The translations under genes were made by a program, and so were the position numbers. The notes under the pieces are model-generated. The model searched no databases, had not been told where the DNA came from, and saw nothing but the letters and a program-made list of their open reading frames with translations. DNA of 64,000 nucleotides from Phalacrocorax aristotelis (lineage: Eukaryota; Chordata; Aves; Suliformes; Phalacrocoracidae): assembly GCF_949628215.1 (NCBI RefSeq), contig NC_134281.1, forward strand, positions 14,208,501 to 14,272,500, in the 5' to 3' direction. Each line of letters opens with the position of its first letter. The first letter of the stretch is position 1. This document shows positions 1 to 18,130 of this stretch, piece after piece.

Positions 1-3000
1 ACGTTGCTGCACATCTCCTGTGAATCCCTACCCAGGCCAGGTTTGCTGGTGTTTCCCACCAGCAAAGCTTTGGCTGTGATGGGAGAACGCTTGGCTGCAA
101 GAAGGTGCTTCACCACGCTGCCTGCGGGAGCAAAGCTCCCTTCATCATTGCTATCAGCTGCTCCGGCCTTGCCTGCATTGCCAGAGAAGCATGGCTGTTC
201 ATTGTCTCCCACACTGCCTGGTCCCCTGCTACTACTACAGCTTCTCCAGGACCCTGCAGCTTCCAGCTGTGCTGGTACAAGAGCCTCTTGGAGGCCTTCC
301 TTGCTCCATCACCTTTGGTGACCCCAGTGGTGGCTTTCTCTCCAGCCCTCCTTTCTCAGCTGCTCTGTCAGGCAACGTTCATGTCTGACTGGTCACACAC
401 TCTTTATCACCTGTATGAGGCAATCCATGTCCCTGCCCAGCCTCCTGGCATCACCTTCCCTCCCTGTTCCCTGGCTCTTTCTACATCTCTCCCAAGGCGT
501 GCCCATGGCATCATCCCAAACAAAAGTCTCACCAGGTTAGGTCAGAGAAAAGACAGCCTCAGAGCAGGGCTTAACGAAATGCTCACAGGAGCTGGGCTCC
601 AGTGTGGCTGTGCCTGCCCTGTTCACACCTTCGCCCCACGTTCCTCCCACACCCCTCCTACTTCTGCCCCACATCCCTCCTGCACCCCTCTCCGCATGCA
701 GAGCGTGGGGTTTGGCTCTGTGCTGACCCGGCTGAGCCAGCAAAACACCCCAAAACCCCGAATCAGGGTGGGCAGAGGCAGGGGAACAAGGGTCCACCGC
801 CTGGAAGTGCCTCCGTTTTATCCCGTGTCCCTGCGGTCAGCCGCCGCCCCGGCCCCGCGGCGGGGCGAAGCGCGGGCCTGCAGGGACACCTGGTGGCGGC
901 CAGCCTCGCTGCGGCCCCGGCTCCCCGCCGCGGGGACCCTCCGCGGGCAGGATTGCGCCCCGGGGAGCCGGAGGCAGCCACAGGGCCGGCGGCGGGCGCC
1001 CGCCTCCGGCCTCCCGGGAACCGTGGCGGGGAATCACCCCGCTGAAATCCTGGGGTATGGCTGTGAGGGGTACGGAGGCTTTTTTTATGTACAGTATCCT
1101 CCAAGCAGCTGCAGCTCCTTCTTTTCTGCAGTAAGAAGGAGAAGGGGAACTAAAGACTTTTTTCCTCCCCTGGGCTGGGTGAAGAGTCAGGCAAAGGCGT
1201 TTTCCATCTCAGCCCCTTCCTAGTTTGGTTTCCTTTTCCCTTCCTTGCAGGTCTGCCAGGAGAGTGGATGGATGAGCCGGCTACAAGCACATGTTTGTGT
1301 GCCGACCAAGCTATTGTCAAGGCGATGCTTGCTCCTGTTTGTGAAGTTGGAGGTGGCCAGTGGCGGTGTGGGAGCAGACAGTCCCAGGCACAAACAGCAA
1401 TGACGGGTGACAAAGTCATCTTCTGTGAGCAGAGAACAGTAAATCTTGCGGGAGCTAGGAGCTGAGAGACAAGTGTGTCCAGTGCCCATCCATCTCAGCT
1501 CCGCTTGCTCCCTCACCATATTTGTTGGACAGCGAGGGATGCTGAATACAGTGATGAAAATCAAAGTCCACATGCAAGTCATTAGCAAAGAGTAAGGAGG
1601 ACAAATTTCAGTGCTGCCCTCCAGCAGATTTGTTGCCTGTTCATAAAGCTGCCGTGCAGAGGCACCCTGTGGCACATGTGCCTTATGTCCTAAAGGTAGC
1701 AAAAGCTCCTGCCTGCCCTACTTCTCCAGCACGGGGATGCCCACATCAAATTTTGTGCGCAGAGCTGGCCTGGGACACTGCATGGCCTATGCCAGCGAAG
1801 GCAGGGGGCACTGCGGGCGCAGGAACCAGCAGGGACAGGGTGAGTAGAGAGGGCAGGCAGGGTGCTTGCTGCCATGGGATGTAAGTCCTCCTCCTGTGTT
1901 CCAGTCTCCTGCAGGATGAGCTGGCTGCTGCTTGTGCTCTGCACTTGCCACCTGTGGAGGTGATGCTGTTCCCTTCACCAGGGTGCTCTTGGTCTGTCAG
2001 ACGGGAATAAAGCAAAGAAGTTTCCACATACACCTGCCTGCTGGAGATCCGCAGCCTTGCTCAGGGGTGAGGCTCACTTACCCATTTATCTGGATGTTAC
2101 TGAGTCCTTAAGCTCCTGCAGCTCTGTCCCATCAGCTCCTTTCCAAACAAGCCAGGTTTTATATATCCCGAACAGCAGCCCCTACTATCAGGGACCAATT
2201 TCTCCAGGAGAATGAGCTCTGTTAGGATGCTCGCTCTGATGCTCTGGTTCTATCACTCTTTTTTAGCTTTAGCACCTAAGTAATTCACCTCACCCAGTGC
2301 TGGTAGTCACTCCATCCTCCCTACTAGAGCTCACACCTTGTCCCTGCTAAGCCACACCATGTGGATTTGCTGTTTCAGCACCACCTCCTCAGTCCCCTCT
2401 GAATGCATCCAGCTTATACAATCTCCCCTGGTACGCAAGGTTACAATAAAAGTGTGTTGGCATTAACTTCAGTCCCCCAAGCATCAGGAAAGTGTGGTGT
2501 TGGCTGCCTGGGACCCTGCAGCAGCGGCAGCATGGGGTAGGGAGCAGACGTGTGTTCCCAGTGGCTGGCCAAGGGTTGCTCCTAGACCTTACCAGCATGG
2601 AAGGAACAGAGGTAAAAAGGGCAGAGATGAGTCCCCTTCCAGAGCAGCGTGAAGAGGGCTGTGCTTCTGTTGCACAGCCTCTGGGGGAGCCAGGTGAACT
2701 AGGTGCCTGCTGGAAAGTGACCCTTGGAGGAAAATCCACCCAGGGATTTTGGTGGTAAGTTGCCTGTGACCCTCACCCTGAGCAGCTGGCCCTGGCTGAG
2801 GACACCTGTCTGGCTTTCAGGAGCAGCATCCCCTGGGGGCTGGCCCTGAGCTCCTTATTGCCATCTCCTTCACCAGTCCCTTTTTTTCTTTGCATGGCAC
2901 GTTTACCAAAGAGGTGCTGAACATTGCTTTCCCCGTCCCTGCTCTGAACTATGGCCACTGTGATGTTGCTCTGTGGCCGGTGAGCATGAAAATTTTGCCC

Positions 3001-6000
3001 TGGGAGGATATTTGGTAAGCCAGCATCTCCAGCCTTTGGTCCAAGCCCAGCAATCCATGGACCGCTCCAGTTTAGACCAGTCAAGAGTCAGAGGGCAAGG
3101 GGTGCTGAGGGCCTTTTTGCTTGTGTACATGGCTGAGAGCAAAGACTCATCCTGATGACGAGCTCCAGGGCAGAGCCTTACACAGCCACCCAGTAGCCTC
3201 GTACAGTCAGGAACTGGGAAGGATGGGGAGAGAGAAGTTGTGTCCCCCAGCAGATGGATGTGGCAGAGCTGTGTGATCAGAGGCACGATGACATGGAGGC
3301 AGCTGACAGAGCCCATGTGCCCAGGCCAGTGTCTCCTCTCAGTGAGGAAGGACCAACGCAACATGTGGTGTGGCTCCTGCTTTAGCTGTGATCTCGCCAC
3401 TTCTCTGCTGCCCACCCCTGTGCTCTTGGAAGCATTAGGAAGGGGATCCTCTCTTTTGAGTGTCCCATGCTGTGCCGAACTCGGAGGCGGGGGATGCTCC
3501 CAGGTTACTGTTTCTCAGGCTGGCTTCCTCCAGCCCACGGCTGTAGGGCTGATGCAGCTGCATCCCTGCTGGCCAGGAAATGCTCTGCATCTCATGGCTC
3601 TGCCACATGGGCCACCACCACAGGCAGCCCTCGTGTCCACATGGGAGGAGGATGCTCCCCACCACCCGTGGAGCCCCTGGCACAGCAGTGGCTTCAGGCC
3701 AGGTACTGCGCAGAGCCATGCGGATGGCACCTATAGGGGACACCCCCTGAGCCAAAGCCATCAAAGCCAGCTCTTGCCTGCCACCGCTGGTAAGGCCTGC
3801 AAGGTCCCAGCAGAGTTTCTCCAGCCATGGTGTGCACGGCCACTGCCCTCAGGAGGAGGAGGCAGCTCAAAGGTACAACGTAGGGCCTGGCACAAGATGG
3901 CAGCGGCGCTGGGCAGAGAGGATGGGGGTCCCGGCGGGCCCACCATGGCTCCAGCAGGGTGGGCCACCTTGGTCATGCCTCAAGACCCTGGAGTGGCCCC
4001 AGAGGAGCTCCCTGGGCCTGGGGGACGTTTCCTGTTTGCTGCCCGCACTGAAGCATCGGCCCTTCAACCGCCGCCAGTCCTCTGCTTCCGGCAGGGGCTC
4101 CCGCCCGGAGCCCCCCTCCACTATCAGCTCACCAGATGCCTTTTTCAGGATACTGTGGTAAAACTGTGCCGGGCAGGCGCTGTCATTTGGGGTTTTCTCT
4201 CATGTCAGCCTCGAAGACAAATTGGACGAGGAGGAGCGAAAGGAGGGGAAAGAAAAAATAATATATTTAAACCAAAAAAAAAAAAAGAAAGAAAGATGCT
4301 CGTCACCATCCTCAGCTGGGGCTGGCCTGCACACAGACATGGCAATGGGTCCCCCAAGTGGCGGGGCCGGCAGTGGGTCAGGGCTGGGGCAGGCTGGTGT
4401 GGCTGCCATGGTGGTGCAGCCTCCCTGGGCGGTGTCGGCCTCTAGTGGCGGCGGAGGCAGTGAGGTGCCATGGCAGCACCGCAAGCCCCACCAGTGCCAT
4501 GGAGATCTTATTCTACCCCTCTTGGCACTGCAGCCTGCTGAGATGTGGTCCTCTGGGTGCTACCACCCGGTGGGACGTGGTTCTCCTCCAGGACACAACT
4601 CACCCTGCGCTGGCGAAGGAGCAGGAGCTGCAAGAGGGGATATGAGATACCCCAGCACCCCTCCACCAGCCAGCAGCCTGGGGTGACCCCAAACCAGCCA
4701 GGTACCCCTTGGGCCATGGTTCTGCAGCCACCAGATGGTGCTGAGCAGCTGCTGGACTGGGTAGACTGTGAGCCAGGCAGCCCTGGGGAAATGGTGAAAA
4801 AATATGTGGGGAAGTCTGTCTGTCCATCTGTGGAGCCATGCAGGGGTGGTGGCCAGGTCTGCCATGGGGCTGGCATACCCCAGGTGCAGTGACCCATTGC
4901 CTGGGATGGTCTATGGACAGATGAAGGGTGACAGACTATGGACGCTGTTTAACCTTGGAGCTCACCAAAAACCCCTGTGCCTGTACAGAGTGTGCATGTG
5001 GGTGTGCACAGGTGTGCCTGTGGGTGGGTGCTCCCTGAGGCTGTAACTCAGCAGGTAGCATTAAAGCACAGCTGCTTGCATGGCGCTCAGCATGTGCTCT
5101 GGCTCTCCCTGCCTCCCTGTGAAGTGGCAGGGACAGGTCAGCTGGGAGAGGTGTTGCTAAACCGGTTGTGCTTTTGGACTTGCTTCCTTGGGGTGTACAG
5201 AGATGTGGCAACCCCCCAGAGCCAACCACAGACCTACAGGGTTTGCTCTGAGTTAAGCCCAGTGATTTTATTTGGTTGGTTGGAAAAAAAAAACCATAAA
5301 GAAGGTGGTTGGTCCCTGTGGAGCAGAGGGGAGGTGTCAGCATGGGGAGGAAAGACAGGGTCGATGGCGCAGAAATAGATCTGGGCTATTCCCACCCACA
5401 AAGGGTGGATGAGGGGCTGGCTGGGACAGGAGGTTGTGGGTGGTAGTTACGCTGCACCTCACTATAAAACCTGTTTTTCTCTCCAGCCCCTGAGTCTGAG
5501 CATCCACTGGAGGATGGGCTGGACCTCCTGGGTGAGTCTTCAGTTCTGTAGTTTCCCTTGGAGGACTGTCAGTGAGAAGTCAAAGAGAGAATTTGTTCTC
5601 TGGCTGCTTGGGACACCCAGGAGAAGCTTGGGGTGTGGGTAGCATCCTGGTGAGAAGGGAGCTATGGAGTGCAGGGAGGCAGGGGGGAGCAGCAGGGAAA
5701 CAGTGGGGAGCTGCATGCCACCCTGTGCAAGGCAGGTGGCTACGCTGGGGACCTGAAATCATGGCTGCTCGCTTTCACTGGCAAATCTTGCAGTTGTGTG
5801 GTTTCCTTTTCCTTCTTCTATGTATACTTCTTTTTTTTTTTTTTCCCTTCTCTCTTCATTTTGTTCCCTTTGCTGTGCAGGCAAATTTCAGTCCTTCCAA
5901 CCTTTTGGTTCCAACCTCTGCGCAGGAGCAAAACTAATCATGGAGTCCCAACAGGGCTCATCTTTAATTACCTGTGAGATGTTAATCTGCTGCAGGGTCT

Positions 6001-8371
6001 CAAGTGCTCCTTTATCCAAGCCTTCCTTTTTCTTTTCCTTCTGCTGCTCCACAATTCCCTTGGCAGATGCCTCCCAACTCCTCACAGCCTCCCCAGGCTA
6101 TTTTTTCTGAACAAGATCACAAGTGAACTTCCCAGCCCAGAAAAGCTTCTGTGCAGAGCAGCAGAGACAATGCCCAGTCCTTTTGCAGCTCTCAGCCCTC
6201 TCTTGAAGGCCTGGCTGTTCTCTGAGGCAGCAGGAGGATGGAGGTTGTCTTCTCCATCAGCTTGCGATTCTCCCTGCCCCCAGGTGTCAGGTTAGACATC
6301 CACAAGCATAGCTGAAGGAAAGAGGAGCCCTCATGCCTGGATTCCCTGGTGGCCATGCCTCCATCCCTGCCCAGTGCTGGCTGTGATGCTTTGGGAACCT
6401 GCTGGCTCTGGTTCCTTGCACTTGATGAGCTGCCAAGCCTGGAAGAAATAAGGGATATCCTTGGAAAGCAGCAGTTGGAGTTCAGAGAGATCCCAAAACC
6501 AGCAAAAAATGGTGCCAGCAAGGCCAGCCCTGGCCAAGGACCTGCTGGACTGGCTCAGGTGGCAGAGGCTAGCACGGTAACACTGGCTGAAGGATGCAGT
6601 GGCTGCACGAGCAAAACAATCACAGCCTGAGACATGTGGAGGAGAGACTGAGCTTCCTCGTGGCTCTGCTGATGGGAACTCTTTCAGGCTGCCCTGCAGC
6701 AGCTCCTTTCTAGGAAGTCCATCCTCAGTGGGCACCTTGGGACACATATCTGGCAAGGGACTGCTTCTCTGCTTGTCACTGGGGTCTGAGCAGGGAGATT
6801 ATTTTGAAACCTCCTTGGATACATCTATTGTTTGTAAAACCCAGCCACAAGAAAGATTTTGAAGTCAGATCCCATCTCCTTGAGCCCTCAGAGCTGAGGG
6901 AAAGGATGGCAGGAGGTGGACAGCTGACTGCCTTTCTGCCCCAGTGACCCTCCACCACATGGACTGGAGGCTGCTCCCTTTAAACTTGGCATAGACAAAC
7001 AGCTGCAGCCCTAATTGATCCATTTGCTGCCATCGGGTATTGTTTTCTATCTAGGTCACTCTGCTGCTGTGTTTGTTGAAGGGATTCCCTGATGTACACC
7101 CTGCTGTGGGCTATTGTCACAGATTGCAGAGGCTCAGCTACTCCTTTTGAGGGGCTCAAGCAGGGAGGCTGCATGCTTTGGGCTGTGGGGTGCCTCTTTG
7201 CTGTGGCTCCCCAGCAGCTCTGGGGGTTACTGGCACAGGGGAGCAGTACAAAGATTGGGGACCCCTCTGGGGGATGAGATTCACCTTAGGGAATGTTACC
7301 ACCCTGCTTCATAACACAGTTGAAAAGCTGTAGGAGCCAGAGCCTGTCTCCCCCAGGGTCTCCTACCCACCCCAAGGACCTGCACTGAGCCCCAGAGCGG
7401 GGACAGCCCTGGGACACTTGCCCTGAATTGCCCTTTCCCCGCACATGAGCTGGCCCCGAAGGAGCAGTGCTGGGGCAGAATGGGCTCAGGGTGAACTGTG
7501 TGGGAGACTGCAGCCACTCAGGGAGGGCGGCAGAAAGGAGGCGCAGGGAGAGGAGCAAAGCATCTTTTCTTGCAGCAGCTGTTTTATTCTTGGCCTCTGG
7601 AATTGGGGCAGCTCTCCTCAGGGACCAGAGGCCTTTTTTGTTGGGACTGGCTGCATTCATCCAGCCTATTAATAGCTGCTGTCTGCAGCCATGGCTTCTA
7701 TTAACAAGCAGGATCTAAGCTGCCCAGCAACCGTTAGGGCTGAGGTCTATGCTGATTGAGCACAACCCCTCGGGGTAGGGAGGGAAAAACAGAGACACAC
7801 CACCAGCCCCAAGGGGCTTTGATGAGATGGGCACGATCAGCTCTACTGTACCCTGGGGGTCCGGGCTGCCTGGGAAGCCAGGCAGAAGTAGGATGTGGGG
7901 AAAGAAGCATGGCATTCCCTTTCTGCTGCCAGTGGGAATGGAAAGTTAAGGATGTCTCTGGGGTCATCGGTTTGATTCCTCTTTTCCTCCCCTGGACCTG
8001 CCTGTATTGCCGCAGGTGCAACAGGCAGCCCCTGCCTAGCTTTGGATGTCCTGGGTACCTCCCCCGAGGACTGTGCATGACTGTTTTGGCCCACTGGGTT
8101 AATGATCATTTATTTGATTTTAGCTGTTGGTCATCCCCACCCTGGTCAGGCAGGACTCATGATTTCAGATCTCCCAACAGCACATGTGCAGGGAGCAGAG
8201 AGGCAGGGGATCTGCGCTTGCCCACCCCACTACAGGGTGAGGTTTGTGGGCACAGGTGGAGCTGGCACAGGGCAGACAACGTGGTGGGTGCTGGGCTCAG
8301 GCCTGCAGAACACTCCTGACTAACAAACCCACTTTGAAAGCTGTGTGGCCTGGGGCAAAGGGCTCTTCAAC
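1..8371. other. Intergenic DNA beyond the RPN1 3' end; no gene recognised
   Basis: I find no protein family, RNA gene or recognisable transposon here. Several open frames exist, the longest about 370-400 codons around 0.1-1.2 kb and 3.2-4.4 kb. They have low-complexity Pro/Ser/Gly/Arg content, no domain, and mirror-image open frames on other strands, which points to chance in GC-rich DNA. Short homopolymers occur (A-run near 4,275-4,286, A10 near 5,284, T14 at 5,831-5,844). In human the GATA2-RPN1 interval lies on this side of RPN1, so regulatory DNA is plausible, but apart from the elements listed separately I see nothing decisive. Confidence 0.6.
820..1050. promoter_or_regulatory. Small CpG-rich patch with a CTCF-like motif
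   Basis: About 230 bp of strongly G+C- and CpG-rich sequence stands out from its flanks. At 886-899 the plus strand reads ACACCTGGTGGCGG, which by eye fits 12 of 14 positions of the CTCF core consensus CCASYAGRKGGCRS. No TATA box, clear splice donor or protein start is seen. It could be an insulator, a CpG-type promoter of an unknown transcript, or chance GC-rich DNA. Confidence 0.3.
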
Positions 8372-8439
8372 CACCTGCATCCTCTAAAAGGAGATAAGCA
8401 TCCCAGGAAAGGATAAGGACAACTCTTATCCAAGATAAG
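8372..8439. promoter_or_regulatory. Dense GATA-motif cluster with E-box (candidate enhancer)
   Basis: Four GATA-factor motifs lie within 48 bp: AGATAAG at 8,392-8,398, GGATAAG at 8,411-8,417, CTTATC (reverse orientation) at 8,425-8,430 and AGATAAG at 8,433-8,439. An E-box CACCTG lies at 8,372-8,377, and an ETS-like AGGAAA sits between the first two sites. GATA plus E-box combinations are bound by GATA1/2-TAL1 complexes in blood-cell enhancers. In mammals the GATA2 distal haematopoietic enhancer lies between GATA2 and RPN1, beyond the RPN1 3' end. This cluster has the corresponding position, about 1 kb from the RPN1 poly(A) region. The motifs are seen directly; enhancer activity and orthology are inference. 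Confidence 0.45.
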
Positions 8440-9440
8440 TGGGGTAGTAAAGGGCAAGCACAATGTGTTCGTGACAGAGGGACAGGCAAAGCAGGTGGCC
8501 TGTCAAGGTCTGGAAGGTGTCCAGCTACTTGCACAGGTCGAGACACAGGGCATGCCAGCAGCACCGGGCTATGGGGGCTATGTTTGCCAGCGCAGACACT
8601 GTGGCACACCTCCACCCCTGCAGTACAGCCACTTTTGGCACTAGCATCCTCAGGGTGGCTCAGATCGCTCTGTGGTATAGCCTCATTCTTGCCTGTTTGT
8701 AAGCAGCCTCCAGCTCTTCTGCTGAGGGAACTTCCCACAGGTGGCTGCAAATACCCAATAGAGAGGGCTGCACCCCACCTAACCACCCTTGCCCTGCAGA
8801 AACATCCGCCCACCGGCAGCTGTCTCCACCCGCAGGTCAGGGCAGGGCATCAGTGAGAAAGACGGCAGAGGGACACACCCCATTCTCCTCTTTTCTGGTC
8901 CTTTCTGCATTGGGATCTCAAACAGCTCAGCTATGCAGGGGATACCTATATTCCAGTCCCTGCAGCCAGCTCTAGGGTGTTTAGCAGTGCACTGAAGCAG
9001 AGAGGCACAGGAAAAAAAATTCTTACAAGGCTGCAATTATCAGAGAATTACATGCACTCCCCAGGGTATCCAGGTGTGAACAAGGGCCTACTGGGGCAGC
9101 ACAAGGAACATAGTGACTGTAGTCACACACAGCAGGAAAGCACGTGGCATGCAGTCAGAAGCTGCATAACCAGGGAGGGGTTGTGTTGTTTCTTCTCTCC
9201 GTAAGGGTGTAGGTGCATGCACAGCCCTAGGGAACAAGGGCCTGGCTTTCTCCCTTGCCTCAGTGAGGGCCTTGAGTTGCAGCAGAGCCCTGCCTTCAAG
9301 GCACCCAGCTGATGGGAGGTGGGAGCAGTCAGGGCTGAACTCTGTTCTCCGAGGAACTGCACTGCCCGGCCATGGGCAGAATAGGGCCACCCAGCTCCTC
9401 TGCACCAGCACCTCTGCCTCCCCCCACCTCTGCTCAACAC
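8440..9440. other. Intergenic DNA, nothing recognised
   Basis: Unique-looking sequence between the GATA cluster and the RPN1 poly(A) region. I see no coding exon, RNA gene or known repeat. Confidence 0.5.
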
Positions 9441-9444
9441 GTAA

Positions 9445-9876
9445 AGGCGAGGCAGTGGCAGTTTTATTTCAAAGTAGAACAAAGGCATCTTTTATTCTTT
9501 CTGGAAATGCGAGATTCAGATTTGCCATGAGTGTGCCTGTGCTCAGACAGGATGTCTGTGTGCATTTAGTCAGGGTACATCTATACAGGGAAAACCCAAA
9601 ACAGGAGACTTTTATAACCTGGTTGAGTCCCACATCTGGTAAAGAAACCCTGTTACCCAGCCAAACAGCATGATGTCATGGTCCCTTGCACAGCATATGT
9701 TGCTGAGCAGACAGGCTCTATAGAAAAATCTAAACCCAAAATGTACTTTCAGACATTTCATATCAACTTTTCCCCTAAGTCTCCTGGGAAGGAGTTTTGG
9801 CTCAAAGTGTATCCACTCCCAAGCTTCTCTTCTCACTTCATACCTCTCCCTTCCACCTGGTCACTAAATGGGAGAG
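9445..9876 (-). other. RPN1: RPN1 3' UTR and poly(A) signals
   Basis: This follows the RPN1 stop codon on the minus strand. Two AATAAA hexamers are present in RPN1 orientation, at plus-strand 9,491-9,496 and 9,463-9,468 (both read TTTATT on the plus strand). This gives a 3' UTR of roughly 400 nt. The exact cleavage site cannot be read and is placed by the usual 10-30 nt spacing. Confidence 0.7.
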
Positions 9877-17750
<7,874 letters not shown>

Positions 17751-17777
17751 GGCCGACACGCCGCACTGGGAGGGCAC

Positions 17778-17855
17778 AAGATGGCGGCGCCCGCGCTGTA
17801 CGGGGAGGGCACAAGATGGCGGCGCCCGACAGGAGAGGAGGCCCACAATGGCGGC
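17778..17855 (+). promoter_or_regulatory. Triple YY1-type motif array at the RPN1 start
   Basis: The core ATGGCGGC occurs three times, at 17,781-17,788, 17,816-17,823 and 17,848-17,855, each followed by GCCC. The first two carry the full AAGATGGCGGC consensus and sit in a duplicated segment (GGGAGGGCACAAGATGGCGG) 35 bp apart. The third is CACAATGGCGGC, 32 bp further on. YY1 sites in housekeeping promoters usually lie at or just downstream of the start site and help position it. Here the motifs read on the plus strand, 30-105 bp upstream of the RPN1 start codon, antisense to RPN1. Confidence 0.65.
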
Positions 17856-18130
17856 GCCCGCGCGCTCTCGAGGCCCCCGGCGGGGTAGGGCTGCGGTGCG
17901 AATGCCTGAGGAGAGAGACTGGGCTGGAGGTGCGGTCGCGGCGGGGCAGGTTACCTCAGAGCCCCGGGGTTGGTTCCGGCCTCCTGCAGCCCTGGAGGGC
18001 CGCCTCCTTCCCCCGGTACTTTCCGGGGCCGGGCGGCAAGCCCGGTAGTCCCCGCGGTGTGCCCCCGCTGAGCTCCCAGGCCTCGGGGCTGGCGGAGGGG
18101 CGGTAGGGGCTGTGTCGGTGCTGCTGTGGA

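Noticed and set aside
105-1223. 372-codon open frame on the plus strand
   Set aside because: Low-complexity Pro/Ser/Arg sequence with no domain, overlapped by open frames in other frames; caused by GC-rich DNA lacking stops.
3890-3910. AAGATGGCAGCGG as a fourth YY1 promoter site
   Set aside because: The core differs from ATGGCGGC, it lies far from any gene start, and it is not in a clear CpG promoter.
3240-4445. 401-codon open frame on the plus strand
   Set aside because: No recognisable family, a Lys-only stretch from an A-run, and overlapping open frames on both strands.
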